From NCBI GenBank assembly GCA_050084515.1, contig CM114271.1:31248001-31312000 (forward strand): a stretch of DNA of 64,000 nt. The letters are read 5' to 3'. This DNA comes from Blasia pusilla (Eukaryota > Marchantiophyta > Marchantiopsida > Blasiales). Shown one piece after another: positions 23,481 to 35,086 of the stretch (its first letter is position 1; each line of letters starts with the position of its first letter). The notes beneath the pieces were generated by a model. The model worked only from the letters and a program-made list of their open reading frames with translations. It was not told where the DNA came from and did no database searches. Both the position numbers and the translations under genes were made by a program.

Positions 23481-24469
23481 TGTGTCATGCCCACGAGGAG
23501 TTGGGTCATTCTAGAGTAAAGCGGACATACATCTTGCTCTAGATTCAGTATTGGTGGCGAGGCATACAGACTAACGTTCAGCAGTTTGTTGCCAGATGCA
23601 TGGTGTGTGATCGAGTCCAAGCATCGTTCAATGCTCCAACTCCACAGTTGCATCCACTTCCAATGATGGGTTTAGGTTATAGATGGAGTTTGGATTTTGC
23701 AGGACCTTTGCCTTTCACAGAGCGCCATAGTCGTTATGTGTTGGTGATGGTCGAGCAGTTCTCCAAGTGGATAGAGTTGGTTGCATTTCCTGACAAAGCA
23801 AGTGAGGGAGTAGCGTATGCCTTCCTAGATGGAGTGTTGAGTCATTATGATGCACCAGCTGAGGTGTTGACAGACCAGGTTACAGAGTTCTGTGGGGAGT
23901 TTCAATCCTTGTGTGATCAGGCACTAATCGACCACCACACTAGTTTGCAAGATCATCCTAAGGCGGACGGACTAGCGGAGGGAGTTGTGCAGACGGTGAA
24001 GAGAGGACTACGCAAGTATGGATTGCAGAGAGGTCACCTAGGAGATTGGGACCTTCAGTTTTCGTGGTTGGCGATGGGATACAGATTCAGCAGGTAGGCA
24101 TCCTTAGCGTCTTTCTCACCGTACTTGTTGCTTTATGGCCGAGAGCCAGATTTACCTGTGGCCATTTGTCGAGATGTTGGTGAGGTGTTGAACCTTGATG
24201 ACCCTGATGTATGGATGCGAGCATGTTCTCAGAGGGCTGAGTTGTTTCGGAGAGTGATGGCCATGGCATTTGAGAACTTGGCGAGTGGGCAACATCGGGA
24301 TAAGTTGAAGTATGCGACTATTCGCAGAGGTGGTTATCGACCTACTATCCGGAGGTTTCATCAAGGAGACTATGTCTACTTGCAGCAGACGGCACCCACG
24401 ACATTGGATGTGACTGCAGGGCGCACCATCTTGAGAGTGCGTGAGGTTTTGCCATCCAATGTTCTCTAA
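23481..24469 (+). pseudogene. DDE integrase
   Basis: The N-terminal HHCC zinc domain has HAHEELGH and, after a stop, ARCMVCDR. The catalytic core has LDFAGPL (first Asp, about 23692), TDQVTEFCGEF (second Asp, about 23868) and KADGLAEGVVQT (catalytic Glu, about 23976). The C-terminal part has YLLLYGREPDLP and FHQGDYVYLQQT, typical of Gypsy integrases (the GPY/F-like and SH3-like tail). The usual C-terminal chromodomain is absent. In its place the same frame continues to a PHD finger. Integrase joins the cDNA ends to host DNA, and the 4-5-bp target duplication fits this. Stops occur at about 23540, 24095 and 24467. Confidence 0.9.
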
Positions 24470-24589
24470 TTGGAGAGACGCGATGGTATGATTTGGAAGG
24501 ACCATGTGCTTAATTGTGCGCCATGTCATCTTCCGAACATTGATGGTATAGTTGATCCGAGCTTAGCAATAGTTCCTACAGGCTTGTAG

Positions 24590-24724
24590 TGTATGTTGTG
24601 TGGTTCCGCCCGTGGTGCAGCCATTATGCTAGTCTGTGATGAATGTCCGAGAGGATAGCATATGGCATGTTTGACACCACCTCTCACTAGGGTTCCTGAG
24701 GGACGATGGATGTGTCCCAGATGT
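24590..24724 (+). pseudogene. PHD finger fused to integrase C-terminus
   Basis: In the integrase frame, about 40 codons after its last recognisable block, lies a full C4HC3 array. It runs CMLCGS, then MLVCDECPRG, then (after one TAG stop) HMACLTPPLTRVPEGRW and CPRC. The spacing C-x2-C-x11-C-x2-C-x4-H-x2-C...C-x2-C and the Trp two residues before the last Cys pair are diagnostic of PHD fingers. PHD fingers read histone H3 tails, so this could steer integration in the way a chromodomain does in chromoviruses (inference). The homologous region of the second copy (about 58450-58605) keeps VCDGCLRGYHLAYL...WICP. That shows the domain belongs to the element and that the TAG here was probably a Tyr or Trp codon. 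Confidence 0.85.
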
Positions 24725-24911
24725 GCATAGAGTAGGTAGTTCTACATTCCGACTTGTGTCTGTGACATGGATGATAAGAAGGCGACCAACGATGGGGCCA
24801 CATGAGCACCCGGCCTTCTTGCTCTTAGCGTCCGAGAGATGTATGTCATGGTAGGTAGGGATAGATAGCTATCTGGAGTTAGAGGGACCTAACCACCAAC
24901 TAGCGAGGCAA

Positions 24912-25040
24912 TTGGAGATATTTTGGTACTTCTTGTCTCGTTGTTTGGATGCCATGAGTTAGCATGGGATCGTGCGTGTTTGTGTGTGTGTTCGGTGACA
25001 GCGATATATGTTGTGTAGCGATGTGTATGCGCACTACAGT
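24912..25040 (+). repeat. Block B1, upstream copy of the 3' terminal block
   Basis: From TTGGAGATATTTTGGTAC to GTATGCGCA it matches 25561-25682 with only a few mismatches. It then ends CTACAGT directly before A2, so an LTR-like CA end plus two bases abuts the TGTCA start of A2. Confidence 0.85.
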
Positions 25041-25687
25041 TGTCACGTCTTTTAGAATAGATCGGTGAGATCTAGTAGAGCGCCTTCATGAGTAGTGGAG
25101 GACGAGCTTAGTAGGTCAAGGACGACCTGTTGAGGCCCCGGGAAACCTGATAGAGCAGGTTTTCCCTTCGTTTCGGCTCATTTGGAGCCTTATCGAGGAA
25201 CTTACTATTTTAGGTAAGTACCATTTTGAGTATATGATTAACTTTATATTTTTGGTAAGTGACCCTTGACCTCCTACATTAGGTCAAGAGCCACGGAGAT
25301 GACTTGGGAACATAGGTTACCATGGAGAGAGAGCTTGGAAGAGGGGAGGGATATACCTCAAAGAGAGAGAGCTCGAGAGCTCATTCTCTATTTGTTGAAC
25401 CTCTTGGCATTAGGCGGCGGAGCTAAGGTCTTGCTTGCCTTGTGTGTGTAACCCAAGCCTCTCATTAGGAGAGTGGGTTTGGTTTGACATTGAGATAGAT
25501 ATGTGAGAGTGCACACATGTGAGAACTATGGTGTTGTGAGAGAGATTGGATCTTATTTTATTGGAGATGTTTTGGTACTTCTTGTCTTGTTGTTTGGATG
25601 CCATGAGTTAGCATGGGATCGTGCTTGTTTGTGTGTGTGTTGGATGACAACGATATATATTGTGTAGCGATGTGTATGCGCATGACA
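25041..25687 (+). repeat. Terminal repeat A2-B2 (3' LTR-like)
   Basis: A2 (25041-25560) matches A1. B2 (25561-25687) matches B1 and ends in TGACA, complementary to the TGTCA start. A 647-bp A-B unit is also what remains at the inverted solo copy (51560-52179 plus 54705-54746), so A-B is a true terminal unit of the family. Confidence 0.85.
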
Positions 25688-25691
25688 ACCT

Positions 25692-27087
25692 TTTTCCTTT
25701 CCCTCTGGACTTGATATTGAATCCAGATTTCTTCCTTAAAGATCAATCAAAAGTTTCACAATCTTCTAACTTTAGGCTAATATCATAATAAGATGGAATG
25801 ATAGGTTTAAGAGGACCCATTGCCCCTTTGTCCACTGCTGTATATTCCCTAGTATAAACTCTTTGAATAAAAGTAGCTTCTATTCGATTCAATGATTACA
25901 AAGTAATTTCTAAAATAGTGTCATGTATAGTTGACTATCCTTCTAATCTACTTGCCCTAGTCGTGTTCTCCTCCATCCAATCATGTGCTTTGTCTTGAGT
26001 ATATTGCTCCTCTTTGGTCAAATTCATAAGATGATCATCTTCATATACTTCCTTCCCCCATGTACTTCACCTACTCCCTTGAACGCTGGTTATGTGTGTC
26101 GTGGAAGCTTGTGTTCAACAGATCACGCTCTCCTTACTAATCAACACCAAAACATACTCACATTAGCCAAGGTTTGGGTGAACCAACCTTGTGTCTCTCA
26201 AGTCTTGGTGTGCATCCATCCTTCAAGTTCAACCAATCTATGGGGTTAGAACCGTTACATACCAACCTAATCCTTTCTTCCCAACACAATAAAGTTCTTC
26301 AAGACTTGGGACAAACTTCATTGATAAATTAGGAACCTGAAATGATGCTAGCGTGCCTAGCATCTTCACAACCCAATGGATGTCAAATGATTCTCTAACC
26401 ATGACTCAATATTTGAGTAACGCGTCAAGGTCTAAGGGTGGTTTCCATAACTGCTTCATCTAGACTTGGCATAGTGTCAAAATCCTTATGCCAAGCTCTC
26501 AATGTGTTTCGTGCCCTCAGTTCATCCCTATGCTTCCCAAGGTGGGGATCATGTTCCAAACACCCTTGGAGACCCTCTCCCTTATATATTGTTCTAGAGA
26601 TTCTCATTCCCTACCTAGCTATATCTAGGGAATATCTTGGGTTGTTCCTTTTGGCCCTCAACCCAACTATCATTTCAATAATTTGGGGATGGTTTTTAGA
26701 TCTCTCTTATAGAATTTCTTTGGAGTTTTAGTATATTGGAATTGGCTTCTCACAAGCTTTCAAACGCCACATTATTCATACCAAACACATCTTTGGATCT
26801 TGCCGTTATGACATCAAACATGAAGAACCCTAAATGGTCAATCAAGTTACAAGTTAGGTTGAAGTCCCCCTTGGTGCCCAACTCTTGTAGGACTTGAGCT
26901 CTTCCCAAGTCGTGTTTGGCCTTTGGTCTTGCTTTGCTAGGTCAAAATCCCTATTATCTAAGATGCCCATCAAGGCTCGTGTCTTGCATTCGCAACTCAT
27001 GTCTCACTTGTGAGATTCTGACACACTTCCAGATATCCTAGTGTAAGCCCACTAGGGTTCTAATATTCTGCATTGGCTCTCATTTAG
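25692..27087. other. No recognisable gene
   Basis: Sequence downstream of the retrotransposon. Short frames occur on both strands (for example 26425-26607 reverse) without recognisable motifs. It may include decayed downstream parts of the BED-finger frame at 27286-27597. Confidence 0.35.
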
Positions 27088-27597
27088 TTATGAGGGTTGG
27101 GATTCCCAATCTATCCCTATCATTACTATCATGTTGAGACAGCTATGCCTCTCGATTCTTGATTTGAACTTCCAAATAATCACATCAAAATCTTTGGATG
27201 GAGGAGGCTCATCATCTTCAAAATCACTATTTATCCTCCTTCCTTCATTTTCAATCCACGTATCAGTCAAGGTCTTCAATTGCAACTACATTGGATGAGG
27301 AAAACTCAAGTATTTGTGAATTTTAATCTCTCTCTTCTTTCCATATTTTGTCTGAATAGACTCCCCACTTAGATGTTGATGTAACATGGTAAGATTATAA
27401 GTGGATTGATATTGACACCAATTGCAAATGGAAATTATTGTATCCTTCTTCCCTTTTCTTAAGCCACTTTGAAAGAATAAGAAGTTCTCTTGAGCAAAAG
27501 CATTCCATGCCTTAGGAGGCCAAAGATCTTGATCCACATTTAGAGTGGGTATGTCGTGAAACATATCCAACCCATCATCTCCTATGAAATCATCCAT
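27088..27597 (-). pseudogene. BED-type zinc-finger-like fragment (possible hAT transposase)
   Basis: The reverse frame 27286-27597 contains CNWCQYQSTYNLTMLHQHL: a C-x2-C pair followed about 14 residues later by H-x-H. This is the pattern of BED-like zinc fingers found at the N-terminus of hAT transposases and some host proteins. It is preceded by WNAFAQENFLFF. A second frame (27088-27285) follows, with acidic EDDEPPPS. No hAT catalytic or dimerisation block was recognised further downstream. The hAT label is therefore inference, and the exact His pair is not textbook. Confidence 0.35.
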
Positions 27598-30500
27598 AAC
27601 TCCAAACTACCGAAAAAAATTCACCTAAAGCAAGTATCAGAGTGTTGTCCATTACTATGAGCGACAATGAACTCCTCTTAGTATTGCTTCTAATCAAAAC
27701 ATTGGTTGTTTAACTTCCTTCACTATGCTTATATACTAAACCAACCCACATTCCTTTCTTCAACTTCTCCCACTAGTTCATCTACTACTATCTAACTTTA
27801 CAACTAAAATTTGGAAGTTGGCCATTTTCAAATCTCATTGGCAAGAATTAGGGTTCTTAGTTAAAAAAGTTGTCCCCTTGAACTAAAACCCCTTTCAGCG
27901 CTTGGATTAATTGTGCTCAATGCCCATTCCCTTTACCGATGCTTAGCACCTATGGGTGGTGTAAAATTTCCAACTCCAGCACCTCTCGCATCACCCACTA
28001 ATGGTGCTAGCGCCAAAAAAAAAAGATATGACGTCTAAATTTTCAGAAAAAAATTTCCAATTTTTTCTGAAAATTAACTTTTAAAAATTTTTGGTTTAAA
28101 TTTCCAACTAGATCTTGCCTATGAGATTCACTTGCAACCCATGTGGACACATAGGTGTTGTAGAAGTGGAATTTTCTAGTGTGTCTAGGGTTCTCTCTCT
28201 CTCAAGGATGCTCTAGCACTCAGGGGATAATATCATAAGCCTCCATAGTACATTCGGTTTCCTTTTTGTTTGCAACTTCATTAGAGGATACAAGAAACAC
28301 TCAATGTAGTAAGATTGAGTAGTGTGGAGATATGGGGCACTTGAGGCATAAATAAAATACTTGCTCCTTGGGATCTAATTGTCCCTTTTGTAGCTTATTT
28401 GCAAGTATTTTGTAGCTCTAGAGATTTGCAATATACTCACAAATTCAGATAATGTGTCTCCTTTCACTTGCAGAGTTGTCAGAGCTTTGCGAGTCTTGGA
28501 GGTTGTATGATTGCCATTTGCGAGTAATTGTTCCACAACTCACAACGTCGTGAACTTGGGCAGTCAAAATATGCAAAAGCTTGTGGCTTTTGACAGTTGC
28601 TCTTGAAAAATTTTGCGAGTTGCAGCACTTGCTATGGACCCCCACAATACTCGCACAATATTCACAATCAAGACTTAGTCACACTCACAATTAACTCACA
28701 CAATACTTGCATTGGGCTCACACTGGACTCACAATATTAAATGGCATTCCGTGTCCCCTCCCCCACTTGCCCCTTTATTCCATTTTCAAAAAAATTTGGT
28801 GGGAATTTTGAGAAATGGAATAAAGAAAATTCCAAGTCTTTTTTTGGGGAAATTGTCACTTTTCATCTTCATCTTGTTTGATGAATTAATTTTTTGTTTT
28901 ATTTGTGATCTATTTGTAAAAAAACAATTTTTTTTTTTATATATCTGACCTATATTTAGAACTTTTGAACCCTGAATTACTACTCGTTCGCGTCGAATCG
29001 CAGTAGTCTTAATCAGATTGTACATGTGTTGCTGAAGTTCCTTCAGGCGTCCCACAGCCTTCAAACACACCGACCCCCCCCCCCTCCGGCGCCACCTCTA
29101 CCGCAACGTACCGCCGCACCTGCTTCGAATATACCTCGAAATAAATCTCTTCAAAATTTCATAAAATTTTCTTCTAAAATATGTGACATAGAAATAGAAT
29201 AAAATAGGTCTAATTGTGATAGAAATTCAGAATAGATAGAATAAAAATATCTTAAGAATGAAAAATGAGATTGACGTAGTAATATGAGAAGCGCACGCGG
29301 TTGGAACAAGAATCGCGTTGGGATGATACCTTAAGGAAAAGTATTTTTTTCTGAGATTATGAGAATTCTCCGATAGAGAAATATTTATTACGCGATTGGT
29401 TACTGACAACCATTTCCGTATTGATTAGGCTACCTCGGTTTTGATGAACGGGGCCGTCAACGTAGAACGGATTATGGATCTTCGACAACGAGCGGACGAG
29501 AAAGAAATGGCATACGAATGGGAGAGGGTACGTAACTTGTTTTGATTCCGACACTAGCAGTTCAACTAGTCTCCGACTAAAGTCTTTGATGCAGGGGATC
29601 AGCTGGGGGCCCACTAATACTCAAGGTCCTTCAACTCTTAATTTTTTAAAATTTTTTAAAATTTTAAAATTTTAAAATTTTTTCAACTCTTAATTCGGAA
29701 GAAGTTCGGGAAGGAAGCCATTGTCGTTAGGTCCACACGAGTGGTTTTTTTAATAATTAAGATTATTTCTAAAAGATAGAAAAAAAAATTCACATCATCC
29801 TAAAGAGGACAAATGCTTTTTCAGACGTCCTTAAAAAATGTCGTTTACACAAACATCTCATTTATTTTGCTACCTGTTTCTTTAGACAGGGATTCGCTGT
29901 AACGAAAGCTCCCGGGGCTTCCGAACTCCATAGTTGAGTGGCCCTAATAGGCGAGGATCAAAAGTGTATATTAGGTGCCGATTCGCATTGAAATGTCATT
30001 GAAAATGCGTTTAGCTAGTAGTTCATAGCTTATGATTATACATTTCACACGAATTACATATAATTGTATATATTGCCATACCTGGTTGGGTCACTTCCAT
30101 ACGTAGTGACCTGCAAAGGAGGCATTCTTCTTTCCATTTGATATTATATTCTTAGAAAAAAATCAAACTAGGATGAAAATGAACCCCAACACATCAAGAC
30201 ATATAAAAACTAACGCCATTCATGGAGGGACATGGCATGGAAGTGAGTGGCGAGCACAATGAGGGATGATACACCTCCTTGGCACCCGAAACGATCAGCT
30301 CAGAGTTCTCTTCAGTTTTCTTCTCTTCTTTACCCTTATCGTGAAATAAACTCTTTTTCATCGAGTTTAGGTTTGATTAGGATTTCATGTGTCAAATATT
30401 ACGGAACTTCTCTATCCATCCATCCCTTTCACATTACTTTTCATCCACTCTAGTCCCCCTTCTTGTTATAGGAATGAATATTGTGTCCCTATTTATTTTC

Positions 30501-30770
30501 CTCCATTTTATCTTTGTTTCAACTCTACACAAAGTGCTCTAGTACCCAATTTGGTGTTCGTTTCCCTCACATATCCTCAACATCCATTATTTTTCCAACC
30601 TACCTCCTTCTCCATTAAAAGTATTTGTGAGGGGGTTTGGGTTTGAGGATCCTTGAGCTAGTGGTAGGTAAGGCAATTTTATGGGGATGATAGTAAGTGT
30701 GTTTAGTACAAGTTTGTGCCATGCATCAGAGGTAACAACTCACTTTTTTTTCTTGTCCAAAGGCAGAGGA
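27598..30770. other. Anonymous sequence
   Basis: No supported gene. It holds a region rich in CACAA/TTGTG words (28440-28740), a C homopolymer (about 29073-29085) and an AT-only palindromic tract (about 29640-29685). Short frames such as 29357-29614 (reverse) have no recognisable motif. Confidence 0.4.
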
Positions 30771-31837
30771 CAAAGGCAGGCTCGGGTGCGGGCCGGTCTA
30801 GGCGGCGGGCTCAAACCTTTGCCGTCAACCGCCTAGACCGGGGCTAACAGAGCCCGCACCCATTGCGTGGCTGCAGAGCGGGCTCAAGGTGGACAGGCGC
30901 GGGCTCAGGGCGAGCACGCGTGGGCTCTGGTGTGATTGGGCGCGGGCTTGAGGCGGGCAGGTGTGGGCTCGAGGTAGGCAAGCGCAGGCTTGGGATGGGC
31001 AAGTGCGGGCTCCGAGCGCGCAAGCGCGGGCTCCACGCAGGTAGGTGCGGGCTCTTGGCGGGCAGGTGCGGGCTCAAGGGTGATTGGGCGCGGGCTAGGG
31101 CGGGCAGACGCGGACTCTCCACGGGCAGGCGTGGGCTAGGACGGGCAAGTGCGGGCTCTAGGTGGGCAAGCACGAGCTGAGAGCTGATTGGGCGCGGGTA
31201 GGTGCAAGCTCTGGGCATGTAGGTGCGGGCTCAAGGCGGGCAGGCACAGGCTCGAGGTGGGCAGGTGCGGGCTCCGGGAGAGCATGTGCGGGCGTGGGGT
31301 GGGCAAGTGCTGGCTAGGGTGAGCAAGTGTGGGCTCAAGGTTGATTGGGCGCGAGCAAGCGCGGGCTCCGGACGGGCAGGCGTGGGCTAGGGCGGACAAG
31401 TGCGGGCTCATTGTTGATAGGGCGTGGGCAGGCACGGGCTTCGGGCGGGCAGGTGCGGGCTCAAGGCAGGCAAGCGCGGGGTAGGGCGGACAGGTGCGGG
31501 CTCAAGGCGGATAGGCACGGGCTCAAAGCTGATTGGGCGCGGGCTAGGGCGGGCAGGTGCGGGCTCAAAGCGGGCAGAACATGGGCTCAGGGCTCGCAAA
31601 AATTTGTTCCGCAAGACCAAAAATGGCCGTTGGACCAAATACTTGTCCGCCGGATCAAAGTTTGCGGGCCATGAGCCCGCCCAGGTCGGGCTATGGGCCA
31701 CGCAATGGGTACGGGTTGCGGGCGGGCTTGGGTGCGGGCTTAGATGCGGGCTGGGGTGTGAGCCCCGGGTACTCGGGCCCACACGGTCATGTCTTTCCAT
31801 AAGACAGACATAAGTCTGCAAACGCAGATGCAACCTT
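30771..31837. mobile_element. GC-rich tandem-array element related to the MULE family
   Basis: About 25 imperfect units of roughly 30-40 bp, built on words such as GGGCAGGTGCGGGCTC, occupy 30860-31580. The right end has the family terminus: CATAAGTCTGCA, then GCAACCTT (ending about 31837). The left terminus is missing or unrecognised. The open frames of 100-140 codons on both strands (Arg/Gly-rich or Pro/Ser-rich) result from the repeat and are not annotated as genes. Confidence 0.6.
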
Positions 31838-32749
31838 GCTATATCCTAATCCATTGGTCAAGATTCCAATTTTTTTCTAATTTTATCATGATGTGGTATT
31901 TTGTGTCAACTCATCCCTCTTTCATTTGCACGGGCAGTTGGACGCTCTCCACAACTTGCTTTAAGAATTTTACAAGTTTTTTTGGATTATATATATAGCA
32001 CCTTTGGGATTTTCCTCTAGATAATTCCTCCACAAATTGTTAACGGTTGCTCTAGGTTTCTTATCACCTAGATCATAGGAGACTTCATAGTGCAATCAAT
32101 GAGGTTCTGATGTTGGGGCAAGTTTTTATGCTATTGACGGACAGTGAATGGATTTGCCAAATTTCCATATGAGAGGTCTTTTTGAGGTTGGTTAGTTGCT
32201 CTATTGCAATTTTCAACATTGTGACCATCCCTACATAGTGAACACTCTTAAGATGCAAGTGTTGAGCACTCTTGAAGAGGAAATCTAGAAGCTCGAGTGG
32301 GTTGAAGCTATGTATGAAGAGCTCACAACCTTGGAGATGCACCAAAATTGGGAATTGGATGATTTTCCATATTGTAAGAAGGAAATTGGATGTAGATGGA
32401 CAATTCAGATAGTAGCTTTTGTAGATATGAGCCCATATTAGTAATTTAGTAGTCAAGGGATATGCACAGTAGTATGGTTTGGACTATGATGTGAGATTTA
32501 GTCATGTAGCCGTGATGATGACGATAAATTTTTTTGTACCATTGGAAACTAGAAAACAATTATGAATGCATCAAGTAAACCATAAGGCCTTTTTATCACA
32601 TCTATATATGTACCAATTTATTTGGAGTGCCCCCTCCCCATTGAGTGTAAGACTCTTTCATGGAGTCAAAGGGCTACCCTTGATGTGCATCGAGTGTAAG
32701 TGGATGTGCGTCTTATAGATGAATGCCTAAAATTCCTTCAACTCATTGT
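31838..32749. other. No recognisable gene
   Basis: Sequence between the GC-rich element and the RT remnant. A 123-codon reverse frame (32085-32456) has no recognisable motif. The upstream part of the non-LTR element may extend into it. Confidence 0.35.
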
Positions 32750-33900
32750 CTTGAGTGAAAATATTCATGAAGATAATGGATATCACTTTTCCCACCATGG
32801 GCCTCATTCCCTTTGTGTGAGCTTTCTATGGGGCCCCTTCTCCTCTAAAGTCTCTACTTGATCATGGTGTGTCAAAGGAGGAGGTTAAAATTTTGGAGTT
32901 TGCCACCAATACACATCAAGGAGATCGTCTCATAATTGATCACTAACCTCTTTGCATTGGCTCATTTCTAGAAAATTCTCTCTTGGAGGAGGTATTACCC
33001 AATTTTATTCTCTCTTCATTAGAAAATAATGCTCACATAATGTTTTTAGAGACCTTCTTCTCCTTATATTTTTTCACTTTACCACCTAGTTTATATGTTA
33101 GCCTTGCAATAAAGGTGAGGAAGCGGCACTCTCTAGATTTTCCTTTACTTAAACTTTTGGATATATGATGGAGGCATATGTGCCTTTGGAGTTCTACTTA
33201 TAAGTGATGAACTTGTTTAAATTTAAGCTTCATCATGGACGCAGTTATGAAGTTGTGAGGGAGCCGGTTCACATTAATAACCTCTTGAGGATTGGTGATC
33301 TTGAAGTTGCTTCTGGTGTCCTCTCTTATTTATGTGCTAGATACCCTAGATATCTCATTAGGTTATATAGATGTTTAGATTCCTCCTTACTCTTCTTACA
33401 TCCTTTGATCCAAACTTTTTTTGGAGATCTCTGAAGGCTCGAATCCTTTGAGAGCTCCATGGGGGAATCATTCGCCAACATTCTTCTTGGCTTATTTCTT
33501 TTGGTTGTGCGATTTTCCTGATAGAGTTAGCAGCCTTGCAACCTTTTTAGGAAGTTGGGTCCCATAGGGCAACTATTATTTGTCCTAGATTCTGAGTTAG
33601 AGATAGAACCCTCCTACTACAAGATGTGCCTTAGATAGAGGGCTTCTTTCCCTACAATCATCTCTTAGAGCATGTCAAGATTCTCTCCTAGCTAAACTAG
33701 AACAATTCTCCCAATCTTTTCCTTTCAATCCTTATTTACCTTTGGTCAATCCAAACTTAATTAGATATTCTTTGAAGGATATCCATTATAAGGTCATCTT
33801 TAGAGATACTACATCCGATGGGGGGTATTTACCATGAGGTATGGAATTTTATTTGCTCCTAATCCAGGAAGGTGCCAACACTTTGGTGGATAACTACCCC
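32750..33900 (+). pseudogene. Non-LTR reverse transcriptase remnant (REL-endonuclease class)
   Basis: The forward strand reads, through many stops, as the second half of the RT seen on the reverse strand at 59.7-60.85 kb. It shows FYGAPSPLKSLLDHG and then SSLENNAHIMF in the place of the catalytic SLADDTHI-type box, so the Asp pair is lost. Then come IGDLEVASGVLSYLCARYPRY (compare LGDPQVAYGILSQYFLRHPSY in the other copy) and HRATIICPRF. The two copies match block by block, which supports a shared family. It is strongly decayed. Confidence 0.55.
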
Positions 33901-34530
33901 TAATTTTTGTATTTGTATTTATATTGGACCATTAGCTATTGAAATATGTTAGGTCATGGCCCACATAGCTGATTCTTGTATTATTAGCACATACCACGTG
34001 ATTCCATGGATAAAGTGTCCATGGTAGGAAGCTAGTGGACACCTCAATGTGTTATCCGCCTTCACATTATAAGATGTATATCCTATCATATTAATTTATC
34101 ACAACTTAGACTTCCATATTTGTGAGCCATAGACACTAGTTTTCGGATTACCACTAGATGATTAATGAAAAAAGAAATTCGAGTTTCTCCTTGAAAGAAG
34201 TCTTAATTCTTGTATAGATCTCACACGTATTTTCATCCCTTTCCATCTTTCTATTTCTTCAAAAAAATGCCTTCATGACATCCCCTATTATAAAGGTTAT
34301 ATATTAGAGATTAATGTAAGGAGTTAATTTTCAAGTCTTGTGTCTTTTTTCTTTCAAATACCAAAAATAGTCTTTATGTATATATAAAATATTTTTTCAT
34401 GATTATTTTCTTGAAAATTACAAAAAAATGCAAGAGAAATTATATTAACGCCTTAATAAGTATGGCGGAGTAGAGCAATGAGTACTATAAATAAATAAAT
34501 TTTCAATCAAATGAGTTCATCAATTTTTCC
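33901..34530. other. AT-rich spacer
   Basis: No coding motif seen. It ends with the left copy of the 9-bp target duplication of the next element (AATTTTTCC, 34522-34530). Confidence 0.4.
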
Positions 34531-35086
34531 AAGGTTGCACATGGATAAAGTCTGTGTCCACGGACTTATGTATATGAGGGTCCGAGTTTCTGCATAGGGT
34601 ACCTGGGACTGCCCCGCCCGCAAAGTAGACCTAGACTTGACCAACCCGTACCCAATCCAACAACCCGTTGCTTGTTCTTGCCACCCATTTTTTAGCCCAC
34701 ACCAAGCCCGTGTCTTACTCGTAGAGGCTTGCATCGAGCCCACGCATAACCCACCCTAAGCCTATGCAAGGCATGTAGAGGGCATGCAACTTGTCCGCAA
34801 GAGTAGGCCACTGCACGCGAGGCAGGCTCGGCGCGGGCCACACACAGGTTTGATGCGGGCCTCTACAAGCAAGGCGCGAGCTTGGTGCGGGCTACAAAAT
34901 GGGTGGAAAGAATGAGCAATAGGTTGTTGGACTAGGTGCGAGCTAGCCAAGCTCAGGTCTATATTGCGTGCAAGCCAAGCATTGGCCTACTCACATAAGC
35001 CATTGGGATACAAAAAAACCTCAAGAAGGGGACATGTTGGGCATGTCTGTCCCATAGATGGACAAGTCCATTTCTGTGCAACCATG
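34531..35086. mobile_element. Non-autonomous Mutator-like element (MULE), 556 bp
   Basis: The left end is AAGGTTGCACATGG and the right end is CTGTGCAACCATG, inverted with respect to each other. Internal GTCCACGGACTTATG-like and GGACAAGTCC-like subterminal blocks are shared with 13797-14248. The flanking 9-mers AATTTTTCC (34522-34530) and AATGTTTCC (35087-35095) differ at one base, consistent with an old 9-bp target duplication. The interior has GCGGGC-type words in reverse orientation and no gene. Confidence 0.68.

Larger units (their letters stand above)
15432..25687 (+). mobile_element. Ty3/Gypsy-type retrotransposon with DNA methyltransferase and PHD finger
   Basis: A 10.26-kb element with TGTCA at its left end and TGACA at its right end, flanked by a short direct repeat (AACCT at 15427-15431, and again at 25687-25691 overlapping the terminal A). 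Domains in order: Gag with two zinc knuckles, aspartic protease, C5-cytosine methyltransferase, reverse transcriptase, RNase H, DDE integrase, PHD finger. PR-RT-RNaseH-IN order defines Ty3/Gypsy-type pol. The termini are arranged A1 (15432-15950) ... B1 (24912-25040), A2 (25041-25560), B2 (25561-25687), not as two equal LTRs. Many premature stops and a few frameshifts show that this copy is dead. A second copy with the same added PHD region lies at 51330-58615. Confidence 0.9.

Noticed and set aside
24912-25040. Block B1 as part of an ordinary tandem LTR
   Set aside because: It is not preceded by the end of block A, so a complete second LTR is not present there. Kept instead as a split-repeat hypothesis.
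30844-31833. Arg/Gly-rich and Pro/Ser-rich frames of 99-141 codons
   Set aside because: They arise from the GCGGGC minisatellite, are open on both strands and have no start context or motif.
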